Assembly: GCA_002433075.1 (NCBI GenBank) | Contig: DJHM01000032.1 | Coordinates: 84,506 to 115,181, forward strand | DNA length: 30,676 bases | Direction of reading: 5' to 3' | DNA from: Latescibacteria bacterium UBA6620 | GTDB taxonomy: Bacteria; Latescibacterota; UBA2968 | Part shown: piece after piece, positions 1 to 6,638 of the stretch | Numbering within the stretch: position 1 is the first letter of the stretch | Layout of the letters: every line of letters starts with the position of its first letter | Made by a program: the position numbers and the translations under genes | Notes under the pieces: generated by a model | Databases searched by the model: none | What the model was told of the DNA's origin: nothing | Seen by the model: only the letters and a program-made list of their open reading frames with translations

Positions 1-1
1 C

Positions 2-496
2 GAGTTCTATGCTGCCCTCCGCGAGTCCATCCTGACCAGTGCCAAGATTATGATCATCATCGCGACCTCTCAGATCTTCATCTGGGTCCTTGCTCTCGAG
101 CGCGTCCCTGACGAAGTCGCCCAACTTGTCATCGACTTCGACCTGCCACCGGTCACGATGTTGCTGGCAATCTCCATCGTCATCCTGGCTGCCGGCACCT
201 TTATCGACGTCAGTCCGGCCATTCTGCTGCTTATCCCCGTCTTCCTTCCCGTCATTCATCAGGCCGGCATCTCCCCTGTCCTGTTCGGCGTGCTCCTCGT
301 TGCCGGCCTGGCCGTAGGCGCGTGCACTCCACCTGTCGGAAACTGCCTCAACGTCTGCTCGCTCGTCTCGGGACTCCAGATCGGACCGATTTTTCGCGCC
401 GCGCTTCCGTTTCTTTCTGCGAACGTGGTCGTGTTGATCCTCATCGCGCTTTTCCCCGACTTGATCCTCTGGCTCCCCGACCTCCTGATGGACTGA
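2..496 (+). CDS. TRAP transporter large permease (DctM type), C-terminal part
   Basis: The frame is open from the left edge, so the 5' end lies outside the window; 164 residues are visible. TRAP large permeases form the main membrane channel of Na+-driven, binding-protein-dependent uptake systems for organic acids and sugar acids. The visible part is very hydrophobic, with about five membrane segments. It carries the family signature around GTFIDVSPAILLLIPVFLPV, followed by GISPVLFGVLLV and the conserved TPPVG turn before the last helices. The full protein would be about 430 residues, so roughly the last 40% is present. The small permease and the binding protein would be expected upstream, outside the window. 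The stop is followed closely by a hairpin terminator. The substrate cannot be read from this part. Confidence 0.9.
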   Translation, partial: EFYAALRESILTSAKIMIIIATSQIFIWVLALERVPDEVAQLVIDFDLPPVTMLLAISIVILAAGTFIDVSPAILLLIPVFLPVIHQAGISPVLFGVLLVAGLAVGACTPPVGNCLNVCSLVSGLQIGPIFRAALPFLSANVVVLILIALFPDLILWLPDLLMD

Positions 497-509
497 AGAA
501 AGCTCGCCG

Positions 510-548
510 AAAAAACAGGGGCCGCGCCGATCGTGGCGCAGCCCCTCT
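510..548 (-). terminator. Rho-independent terminator between convergent genes
   Basis: The stem pairs GGGGC (518-522) with GCCCC (541-545) and GCGCC (524-528) with GGCGC (535-539). The loop has six bases and there is one internal mismatch. On the minus strand it is followed by six T (510-515 read in reverse), so it best serves the PhyH gene at 570-1418. The same stem also lies 14 nt after the TRAP stop and may act in both directions. Confidence 0.75.
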
Positions 549-569
549 CTAACTTCACTGATTTTCGCT

Positions 570-1418
570 TTAGCGTCGGGGCGTCAGGGCCTCCTCCCCC
601 ACGTGTTCCCGAATCCATTCCCGCAGGGGAACGTCCTCGTCGCTCGGACTCGTGTAGCCAAACCCTCCCGTCGGTGAATGCCCCAGAAGCTGCTGCCGAA
701 TCGGATCGCTTTCAGCGATCAGGTGGTCGACACTCTGATCGTCGTGGGGTCTCAACCAGCGGTAGCTGTAGCCATAGAAGATGGCTTTACGAGTGACATC
801 CGATCCGTTCGACGAAGCGGTGTGGCAGATGCGACGATCGAACACCACCGCACCGCCTCGGGGCACGAAGACCGGCTCGGCACCTTCGGGCGTCCGGCGG
901 TCCTCCGGGCGTTCGTAATCTTCCAGCTGACTTCCGGGGACCACCCAGAAGTTGGCCTTCCCCTCTTCCATACAGTCGCTCAGAAAGTAGGCGATCTTCA
1001 GGGACACCATCGGGCGCGGCGAATACTCGAGATCCTGATTCAGCTGACCCGAATCCTGATGCCACCCCTGAAACGTCACTTCCCGATCTTCCGGCGCTTC
1101 GGGCGGACTGTAGGCGATGACCGTGTGGTAGATCTGGATGTTCCAGCCCATCAGTTCCCAGATCTTCGGCAGGGTAGTCGGAAGGTCGACCAGATCCAGC
1201 AGGGACGGATCTCGCCACATAACATCCCGCACCGTCAAACGAGCGTCTGGGCCGACTTCGCGTTCCTCCCGAACCTCCGCATCGACCGCATCGCAGGCTT
1301 TCTCGAGGGCAGGAATCTGATCCTCGGACAGGACGTCATCCACGACGAAATAGCCCCGCTCGTTATACTCCAGTCTCTCCGCTTCGGTCAGTGCGTATTG
1401 CAGACAACTCGAATCCAT
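570..1418 (-). CDS. Phytanoyl-CoA dioxygenase (PhyH) family protein 1
   Basis: A 282-residue protein of the PhyH family: non-haem Fe(II)/2-oxoglutarate-dependent oxygenases that hydroxylate a substrate while turning 2-oxoglutarate into succinate. The visible parts are an N-terminal 'NERGYFVVDDVLSEDQI' segment (19-35), the iron-binding H120-x-D122 in GWHQDSGQ, a PGSQ turn (161-164), the distal His199 in RICHTASSN and Arg210, which should hold 2-oxoglutarate. The facial triad is therefore complete and the enzyme is probably active. The start ATG has AGGAG five bases upstream. It converges on the TRAP gene across a terminator and diverges from the DUF362 gene. The substrate is unknown; family members act on fatty acyl-CoA, ectoine, and many small metabolites. 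Confidence 0.88.
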   Translation of the reverse strand: MDSSCLQYALTEAERLEYNERGYFVVDDVLSEDQIPALEKACDAVDAEVREEREVGPDARLTVRDVMWRDPSLLDLVDLPTTLPKIWELMGWNIQIYHTVIAYSPPEAPEDREVTFQGWHQDSGQLNQDLEYSPRPMVSLKIAYFLSDCMEEGKANFWVVPGSQLEDYERPEDRRTPEGAEPVFVPRGGAVVFDRRICHTASSNGSDVTRKAIFYGYSYRWLRPHDDQSVDHLIAESDPIRQQLLGHSPTGGFGYTSPSDEDVPLREWIREHVGEEALTPRR

Positions 1419-1471
1419 AGCCTCTCCTGAAGTTTCTGGTTCGACGATCTGTCCACAATATCAACACCTGC

Positions 1472-1504
1472 GCTACCTGTGACAATCGTGACAACACGGT
1501 AGTG
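1472..1504. promoter_or_regulatory. Possible operator in a divergent intergenic region
   Basis: Between the divergently transcribed PhyH 1 and DUF362 genes, GTGACAA occurs twice as a direct repeat (1479-1485 and 1488-1494). The repeats sit inside an imperfect inverted repeat, CTACCTGTG / CACGGTAG (1473-1481 and 1496-1503). On the minus strand TTGTCA could serve as a -35 element for PhyH 1, but no good -10 is obvious. This is a pattern-based suggestion only. Confidence 0.25.
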
Positions 1505-1662
1505 TAGCCGAATCCCGACCGGACGTGGCTTCGTCCGATTCACGAGGGAGCGAACGGCGCACTCGTTGACAAACGATCGCCGATGCCTCTTCCTTCCCCC
1601 CTGAAGGTCCTGCAGCCTGCCGGATGACTCCACTCAACCAGGTATTTACTCGAGGGACGAAC

Positions 1663-2868
1663 ATGAAGGATTTCAGTGTCCGTGCAGTCCGTTGCGACCA
1701 TCGTGCATCCGACGAGGAAGTCTATGAAGCCCTCAAACGGGCCACGGACCCGCTGAGTCGATCCTGGGAGAGACTCGAGCGAGCGAGTCGCATTGCCCTC
1801 AAGTTCAATATGGGTCACACTGATGTCGTTCAATTCGAGGGCCGACGTCGAGAGCTTGTGGACGACGCCGTCTGTCGTGCCGTATTGAGGCTGCTCAGAG
1901 AACGAACCTCGGCCACCCTCGTCGCGGCCGACACGTTTTGCCACAACGAAGACCGCACACAATCCAACTACGGAAACTATCTGCCGCTCCTGCAGGAATT
2001 CGACGTTGAATACGCCGAATCGAACCTCCCGCCCTTTGCGGAATACGACGTACCCGGCGGGGGCTGTATGTTTTCACGCTACACGCTACATCAATGCTTC
2101 AGCGAAGCGGATGAAGTCGTCTCGATCGCCAAGATGAAGAACCATCTCTTTATGGGCGTCACGCTGTGTATGAAGAACCTGTTCGGCCTCACCCCTACGA
2201 TTCCACCCGAAGGGCGTGTTCGCACGTACTTCCATCACGCCATCCGCCTGTCCTACGTCCTTCCTGACCTCGCCCGAATCACCAATCCGGCGCTGAACAT
2301 CATCGATGCCACGACCGGCCAGTGGGGTCGCGAATGGGGCGGCGAAGGTCGGATCTGCAACACGCTCGTCGCGGGCGATCAGATCGTCGCCACCGACGCC
2401 GTAGGCGCTCATCTGATGGGCCACAATCCCGTCTCTGACTGGCCCACGCCGCCGTTTCGTCGCGATCGCAATCATCTCCTCATCGCTGCGCAAAGTGGAT
2501 TCGGTACGGTCAACCTGAACGAGATTGACTTCCAGAGCGAGGTCGAGGCGCCTCTGAACGAATTCGACTCCGTCGAGGAAGATCCTCCCGAAACGATGGC
2601 CACCGTCCGCGAAACCGCTTGCGAGCAGGGCCTCTTCTACCGGGATCGGATGAAGGAAATGATCGACCGCCACGGCGGGAACTTCGTCTATCTACAGGAT
2701 GGTGAAGTCAAATGGAGCGGACCGGATCCGGCGCACATCAAGAGCCACCGGGAGTTCACTGGCAAGAAACCGAACAGCGCTCTGTTCCTGAAGAAGGTCG
2801 ATCCTGAGGAACGCGAAAGTGAGCGCTTCGAGGCCTACGAGAATTGCCTCCGTCTGATGCGCGCGTGA
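1663..2868 (+). CDS. DUF362 domain-containing protein
   Basis: A 401-residue protein of the DUF362 family. Its members occur in many anaerobic and uncultured bacteria, often beside metal-dependent or radical enzymes, and their biochemical role is unsettled. Recognisable parts are the N-terminal 'SRIALKFNMGHTD' strand and the central KMKNHLFMGVTLCMKNLFG block, which is the family hallmark. After these come DGxG-like motifs in NIIDATTGQWGREWGGEG and 'AGDQIVATDAVGAHLMG'. No four-cysteine ferredoxin motif is visible, unlike in some longer relatives. The ATG at 1663 is preferred over the in-frame ATG at 1624 because GAGGG lies just upstream of it and nothing lies upstream of the earlier one. A strong hairpin follows the stop, so it is probably monocistronic. 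The DUF362 assignment is firm; the function is not known. Confidence 0.82.
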   Translation: MKDFSVRAVRCDHRASDEEVYEALKRATDPLSRSWERLERASRIALKFNMGHTDVVQFEGRRRELVDDAVCRAVLRLLRERTSATLVAADTFCHNEDRTQSNYGNYLPLLQEFDVEYAESNLPPFAEYDVPGGGCMFSRYTLHQCFSEADEVVSIAKMKNHLFMGVTLCMKNLFGLTPTIPPEGRVRTYFHHAIRLSYVLPDLARITNPALNIIDATTGQWGREWGGEGRICNTLVAGDQIVATDAVGAHLMGHNPVSDWPTPPFRRDRNHLLIAAQSGFGTVNLNEIDFQSEVEAPLNEFDSVEEDPPETMATVRETACEQGLFYRDRMKEMIDRHGGNFVYLQDGEVKWSGPDPAHIKSHREFTGKKPNSALFLKKVDPEERESERFEAYENCLRLMRA

Positions 2869-2893
2869 TAAAGCCATTGTCGTGCAGTACAGA

Positions 2894-2927
2894 AGCGGCC
2901 CACGCAATACAGCGTGGGCCGCTTTCT
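2894..2927 (+). terminator. Rho-independent terminator after the DUF362 gene
   Basis: A perfect 12-bp stem (AGCGGCCCACGC at 2894-2905 with its complement at 2912-2923), a six-base loop and then TTCT. It lies 26 nt after the DUF362 stop. Confidence 0.85.
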
Positions 2928-2946
2928 ATGACGATGAAATAGGGGG

Positions 2947-2974
2947 GTAGGGTCACGGCATGCCGTGACCCTAC
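2947..2974. repeat. Perfect 28-bp palindrome
   Basis: Two 14-base arms (GTAGGGTCACGGCA and its exact complement) meet with no spacer. It lies just after the DUF362 terminator and upstream of nothing on the plus strand. The form, with CACGGCATGCCGTG in the centre, is that of a dispersed palindromic element rather than a terminator, as no T-tract follows. Confidence 0.7.
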
Positions 2975-2992
2975 GATGATGTCTGCACAGTG

Positions 2993-3018
2993 TTTCCTTC
3001 GTGTCTTCGTGTCTTGGT
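2993..3018. repeat. Short periodic phrase (CTTCGTGT repeated)
   Basis: CTTCGTGT occurs twice in a row with a 9-base period, followed by CTTGGT. On the other strand this reads as a chain of 'ACACGAAG' units. Such periodic intergenic phrases are common in some environmental genomes. It lies immediately downstream of the isomerase gene (stop at 3021). No function is evident. Confidence 0.35.
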
Positions 3019-3020
3019 CG

Positions 3021-3887
3021 TTAGAGGTTACTCACCACCAGCGTCTCAACCAGATACCGGTGGTTGATCCCGATTTTATCATCCACAGTCCCCTCGCCCT
3101 CGTTCGGACGGGGCGGATCCAGGTCGAGGGTGATCCACCCGTCGTAGCCACGCTCGACCAGCATCTTCCAGATCGCCGGATGGTCGACGCCCCCAGCGCC
3201 CAGGTCCTTATACAGAATCTCCTCAGCGTGCATCTCCTTCGATGGAGTCGGACCTGTATATCCACGATACGACGCCTTAGAGTCCTTCCAATGCACCGCT
3301 GCAAGACGGTCGTAGTAGTCTGAGATCAATGCGACCGGATCTCCGCCACCCAGATTGAGCTGGGCCGTATCCGGAATCCAGGACACGATGTCCGGATCCG
3401 TCTGATCCAGCAGCGCCCTAACTTCCTCCGGGCGCTCGATCGGTCCCCAGATATGTGGATGGGGGGCAATCGTCACGCCCATCTCCAACGTCCGCTTCCC
3501 AAGCTCCGTCACGGTTTCTGAAATCGCTTTGATATCCTCGGCAGATGTTCCGCCGTTGGGACGTGCCCCCATATTGATCTTGAAGTGCGTGCACCCGAAC
3601 ACCTTCAGAAAGTCGCGACAGAACGCGACGTGATCCGCAATCGTCTCGTCTCGTTTCGTCGGATCGATAAACTCCGTCGACTGACCCGGTCCTCCATTCG
3701 AAGCCGTGATCAGTCGAATCCCGAGAAGATCCAGCAGTTCATTGAGCGCCTGAGGCTTGTCCAGCCAGTCGACCAAACCGCCACGATACGGTTCCGTACC
3801 GGGTAACCCGTACTTCGCGATCAACTCGGCAGATTCGGCCATGAATTTTCCAAAGATCGCCCCACCCATCGCAAAATGAATCGCCAC
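3021..3887 (-). CDS. Sugar phosphate isomerase/epimerase, IolE-like TIM barrel
   Basis: A 288-residue protein of the xylose-isomerase-like TIM-barrel (AP endonuclease 2) family. These divalent-metal enzymes isomerise, epimerise or dehydrate sugars; the closest named relative by motif is inosose dehydratase IolE. Motifs in order are APHPHIWG (141-148, metal ligand His), DTAQLNLGGGDP (173-184), AVHWKD (197-202) and LGAGGVDHPAIW (229-240), followed by a YDGWITLDLD strand (248-257). The length fits the family. The start is GTG at 3887, with GAGG seven bases upstream. It follows vapC1 in the same direction with a 53-nt gap and may be co-transcribed with the minus-strand run. The assignment to the fold is firm; the substrate is not known. 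Confidence 0.85.
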   Translation of the reverse strand: MAIHFAMGGAIFGKFMAESAELIAKYGLPGTEPYRGGLVDWLDKPQALNELLDLLGIRLITASNGGPGQSTEFIDPTKRDETIADHVAFCRDFLKVFGCTHFKINMGARPNGGTSAEDIKAISETVTELGKRTLEMGVTIAPHPHIWGPIERPEEVRALLDQTDPDIVSWIPDTAQLNLGGGDPVALISDYYDRLAAVHWKDSKASYRGYTGPTPSKEMHAEEILYKDLGAGGVDHPAIWKMLVERGYDGWITLDLDPPRPNEGEGTVDDKIGINHRYLVETLVVSNL

Positions 3888-3908
3888 GAGGAATCCTCAA
3901 TGGAACCC

Positions 3909-3922
3909 GCCGAGCACTCGGC
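3909..3922. repeat. Short inverted repeat upstream of the isomerase gene
   Basis: GCCGAG and CTCGGC are separated by two bases, about 22 bp upstream of the isomerase GTG. On the plus strand a run of seven T follows after a gap of several bases. It could be an operator or a weak hairpin between vapC1 and the isomerase gene. Confidence 0.3.
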
Positions 3923-3940
3923 AGAGGTCTTTTTTTCTCA

Positions 3941-4372
3941 CTACGTGAAAGGATTGTGGATCTGAAGACCAGAGAAACGAGTGAAATCACGATCACCTGT
4001 AACGAGTTCGCTAACGCCGTGTTCAAGGCACAGCGCGGCAATGTGAGCATCGTGGATCAGATTACCCGATGCGTTCGCATTCCTGATGATCTCCAGACAG
4101 AGGTCCGAGTGCCGCTCTGTCTCCGCCAGGAGAACAAGAGAGGGTGAAGCGAGGATACGGTCGAGATCCTCCAGAGCCTGCTCGACCGGCACGGGTGGGT
4201 GATAGACACGCGGATGGGTGACGACCCTCAGGAATTCATACACGCACGGCCAGGGAAGAGCCCAAGGGTGAGAGCCTTGTGCGGTCTCCGTCAGGATCTC
4301 CAGAGCGGCTGCGTGATGACGACTGCCCACGATCTCACTGTATACGAGGACGTTGGTATCAAGAGCACGCAA
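3941..4372 (-). CDS. vapC: VapC-type PIN-domain toxin 1
   Basis: A 143-residue PIN-domain ribonuclease, the toxin of a type II VapBC system; such toxins cleave tRNA or rRNA when the antitoxin is lost. The acidic Mg2+ site is complete: Asp5 in LDTNVLV, Glu46 in VYEFL, Asp108 in HDAH and Asp127/Asp129 in TGDRDF. The start appears to be TTG at 4372. It lies three bases after the TGA of the antitoxin and in the same reading frame (TGA-CGC-TTG), so toxin translation is probably coupled to the antitoxin. The ALPWPCVYEF and THPRVYHPP segments closely resemble those of the second PIN toxin at 5893-6333, so the two are sister proteins. Confidence 0.9.
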   Translation of the reverse strand: MRALDTNVLVYSEIVGSRHHAAALEILTETAQGSHPWALPWPCVYEFLRVVTHPRVYHPPVPVEQALEDLDRILASPSLVLLAETERHSDLCLEIIRNANASGNLIHDAHIAALCLEHGVSELVTGDRDFTRFSGLQIHNPFT

Positions 4373-4375
4373 GCG

Positions 4376-4612
4376 TCAACCACGTGCCATCACATCGAAC
4401 AGCTTGTCCCGATCGAGAATGTCGACCCCTGGAAGCACTTCTGCGTCCCACCCAGTCAGAGACAGTCGGTAGGGCGCGCGCTGTGGGCGCTTTGCAAGGC
4501 CCTGGCGAAGTAAATCGTTCGCAGTGTCTTGAAGAGTTCTACCTTCGCGAGCCGCTTTTTCTTTTAAGCGACGAAGCAGATCTTCCTCGAGTGCCAGCGT
4601 AGTCCGTTTCAT
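4376..4612 (-). CDS. vapB: VapB-type ribbon-helix-helix antitoxin 1
   Basis: A 78-residue antitoxin. The N-terminal 'MKRTTLALEEDLLRRLKEKA' segment is a ribbon-helix-helix DNA-binding fold. The C-terminal half (RLSLTGWDAEVLPGVDILDR) is the less ordered arm that would fill the active site of the PIN toxin encoded just downstream. The pair would repress its own promoter; two matching 12-bp repeats overlap that promoter at 4613-4645. The ATG lies only seven bases after the -10 element, so the mRNA should have almost no leader and there is no Shine-Dalgarno sequence. Confidence 0.88.
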   Translation of the reverse strand: MKRTTLALEEDLLRRLKEKAAREGRTLQDTANDLLRQGLAKRPQRAPYRLSLTGWDAEVLPGVDILDRDKLFDVMARG

Positions 4613-4648
4613 ACATCAAAGTGTATTTATCCTACATTAAAATGTCAA
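4613..4648 (-). promoter_or_regulatory. vapBC1 promoter with two 12-bp operator repeats
   Basis: Read on the minus strand: TTGACA (4648-4643), a 17-bp spacer, then TACACT (4625-4620); the ATG begins at 4612. Two copies of ACAYTTTRATGT lie at 4634-4645 and 4613-4624. They are 21 bp apart (two helical turns), one touching the -35 and one covering the -10 and start site. Each copy is itself a partial inverted repeat (ACA...TGT). This is the layout expected for cooperative autorepression by a ribbon-helix-helix antitoxin. Confidence 0.75.
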
Positions 4649-4665
4649 GATCAGTAATCTTAATG

Positions 4666-5892
4666 CTACTCCGGCTCGCGTATCGTTGTCTTCCTGAAAG
4701 CCACAAGGAAGGTCATCGCGCTCGTGAAGCGCAGACCGGCCGCGATCACGAACGTCAGCCAGTACCCGTATCTGACGATCAGAAACCCGGCAATAAGACT
4801 CGCGATGCCCGATGGAATCTGAAACCCGGTCACGCGCAAACTCTGCATACGACCCCAGTACTGTCTGGGTATCGTGCGTGTGGCGAACGTCATTTCTGTC
4901 GGGCTGGTGATGGCTTCAGCTGTCGCTCCGACCACGACGAAAACGAGCACCCACCAGAACTCCGTCGACAGACCCAGACACATCAACGTGATGGCGCCGA
5001 GAACCCGTAACGGTACGATCGTCTTGACCACACCCCATCGTCTCGCCATTGCAGGAGCCGCGACGGTTGCCGGCACCGTCACGATCTGGGCGATGAAGAA
5101 CACCACACCAATCAGCTCCGTGGGCGTTCCGAGTCCTTCCTGCAGAAACACGTTGAAGAAGGGGAACGAAAAACCCATCGAGGCACCCCGACAGCTGGCG
5201 ATGATCGAAAACGCCACGAAAACGCGTGTAGGAAAGGGAGCGTCACCAAGTTCGGATTCCGTCGCGCGCGGTTTTCGAACACCGGGTTCGATGCCTAGCA
5301 ACGGCCAGATCGAGATCAGGAAGAGACCCGCCCCGACGTAGAGGGCATATCGATAGGGTTCGGGCAGGTGAGTCGAGGTGTCGGTCACCGTGGCCATCGC
5401 GCCCGGGAGCCACCCTCCGGCAAGACTGACACCCATCCGGGTCATCGCCTGGATACCCATCCACATCGCGATGGCCTGTCCCCGACGCTCGGGCCGCGCA
5501 TTCTCGCTCAGAAACGGGACGTGGTTGACCCACAGGAAGGCCGTCGAAGTTCCAGCCAGAAACGACAGCACGAGCAGAACCATCGGATCTGAAAACGTGA
5601 CCATCCCCAGCTGAGTCGACCCAAGAACCGTGGCTGTGGCGATCAGGAACGGTCTGCGGCCCACTCGATCGCTGATGTAGCCGATCGGGAAAGCGAACAG
5701 TCCGCAAGCGATCGGGGCCAGCCCCACCAGCTGACCGATGAAGTCTTCCTGGAACCCGAGACGTGTGAGGTAGAGATTGTAGAGGAGGCTCTGAACGGTC
5801 ATTCCCGCCATCAGCGGGATGCCGAACAGAAAGAAGCGGCAGACGTTCTCGTTGTATTCGCGGAGGCTGTAGCCTCGGAAGAGACCGGTCAA
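4666..5892 (-). CDS. Major facilitator superfamily (MFS) transporter
   Basis: A 408-residue inner-membrane transporter with about twelve hydrophobic segments. The MFS motif A between helices 2 and 3 is clear as GYISDRVGRRP (71-81), followed by an Arg-rich loop after the fourth helix (ENARPERRGQA). The N- and C-halves each carry six helices, joined by the loop around GVRKPRATESELGD. MFS proteins move small solutes using ion gradients, and the substrate is not predictable here. The only usable start before helix 1 is TTG at 5892, which directly follows the TAA of vapC2 and is in its reading frame (TAA-TTG), with no Shine-Dalgarno sequence. Expression therefore probably depends on translation of vapC2. 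The gene is followed at 53 nt by the vapBC1 ATG. Confidence 0.88.
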   Translation of the reverse strand: MTGLFRGYSLREYNENVCRFFLFGIPLMAGMTVQSLLYNLYLTRLGFQEDFIGQLVGLAPIACGLFAFPIGYISDRVGRRPFLIATATVLGSTQLGMVTFSDPMVLLVLSFLAGTSTAFLWVNHVPFLSENARPERRGQAIAMWMGIQAMTRMGVSLAGGWLPGAMATVTDTSTHLPEPYRYALYVGAGLFLISIWPLLGIEPGVRKPRATESELGDAPFPTRVFVAFSIIASCRGASMGFSFPFFNVFLQEGLGTPTELIGVVFFIAQIVTVPATVAAPAMARRWGVVKTIVPLRVLGAITLMCLGLSTEFWWVLVFVVVGATAEAITSPTEMTFATRTIPRQYWGRMQSLRVTGFQIPSGIASLIAGFLIVRYGYWLTFVIAAGLRFTSAMTFLVAFRKTTIREPE

Positions 5893-6333
5893 TTAGGCGA
5901 CCGCCACTGGGTTGTGGGTCTTCAGCGCACCAAACCTGGAGAAGTCTCGGTCGGCCGTCCAGAGCGCTCGGACACCGTTATGGAGGCAGATGGCTGCCAC
6001 GCGGGCGTCGTGCACGGCAGGACCCGTGATTCTTGCGTTGACGACGAGGTCCGAGAGAACGTCGAAATATCCTAGCTCTTCGCCAATGACTTCGCACCCC
6101 ATAGACGGGACCAACCAAGACTTCAGCGCCTCGATCGCCATTTCCATCGGCGTGGGTGGATCGAAAATCCGCGGATGTGTGGTGATGGCCAGGAACTCGT
6201 GCAGACACGGCCAAGGGATCGCCCATCGGTTACCGCTTTCGGCCAACGCGACGAGCGAGGAAAGGGCGTTCTCGTGAAAGTCAGAGTCCTCGCGATGGGC
6301 GTAGATCAACAGATTCGTATCGACAGCGATCAG
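5893..6333 (-). CDS. vapC: VapC-type PIN-domain toxin 2 (probable CTG start)
   Basis: A PIN-domain ribonuclease toxin of about 146 residues. The first in-frame ATG/GTG/TTG-type start (TTG at 6309) would remove the essential first aspartate. Reading upstream in frame gives (L)IAVDTNLLIYAH, the usual VapC N-terminus, beginning at CTG 6333-6331. That CTG overlaps the antitoxin stop as CTGA, just like the common ATGA overlap, so I place the start there. Other catalytic residues are Glu in LHEFL, Asp in HDARVA and the pair in TADRDF. The AIPWPCLHEF and THPRIFDPP segments match toxin 1 closely, while the antitoxins differ. The MFS gene follows with no gap. Confidence 0.85.
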   Translation of the reverse strand: MIAVDTNLLIYAHREDSDFHENALSSLVALAESGNRWAIPWPCLHEFLAITTHPRIFDPPTPMEMAIEALKSWLVPSMGCEVIGEELGYFDVLSDLVVNARITGPAVHDARVAAICLHNGVRALWTADRDFSRFGALKTHNPVAVA

Positions 6334-6575
6334 CTGCCACGCCCCTCGTATGTCGCCTCTCGAATACGCTCCCAGGTTGCCCCTTCGTATTCTTTCGAGA
6401 GACCATTCCCTTTGAAGGTGACGGGACGCACACGATGCGGCTTTCTTCGGGAACGTTCGTCGATCACTTTTCGAAGTCCTTCTTCCACGAGGCTCCGCAG
6501 GGTCGCATTCTGCTCTCGTGCAAGCCGCTTCGCTTTGGTCAACAGACCGTCGGAAATGTCGAGTGTTGTCTTCAT
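6330..6575 (-). CDS. vapB: VapB-type antitoxin 2
   Basis: An 81-residue antitoxin beginning MKTTLDISDGLLTKAKRLAR, the standard start of one VapB group (ribbon-helix-helix N-terminus), with a toxin-binding tail KGNGLSKEYEGATWERIREA. The ATG at 6575 is chosen on homology. The frame stays open for a further 144 codons upstream because it runs into a TauD remnant, but that extension is not part of a normal antitoxin. The stop overlaps the toxin start as CTGA. A cluster of TATGGGT/ACCCATA sites 20-50 bp upstream is the probable operator. Confidence 0.85.
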   Translation of the reverse strand: MKTTLDISDGLLTKAKRLAREQNATLRSLVEEGLRKVIDERSRRKPHRVRPVTFKGNGLSKEYEGATWERIREATYEGRGS

Positions 6576-6593
6576 ACCATAAAACTTATCCAT

Positions 6594-6627
6594 ATACCCA
6601 TATTTATCAACCCATACATATGGGTAT
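6594..6627 (-). promoter_or_regulatory. Probable operator of vapBC2 (repeated ACCCATA half-sites)
   Basis: An inverted repeat ACCCATA-CA-TATGGGT spans 6610-6625, and a further ACCCATA lies at 6596-6602, 14 bp away. The stretch is AT-rich compared with its surroundings and lies just upstream of the vapB2 ATG. A promoter must be inside or near it, but no single -35/-10 pair stands out. Confidence 0.55.
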
Positions 6628-6638
6628 AATACCGCAAA

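Noticed and set aside
1624..1665. Start of the DUF362 protein at the earlier ATG (1624)
   Set aside because: No Shine-Dalgarno sequence there, while GAGGG precedes the ATG at 1663, where the family N-terminus also begins.
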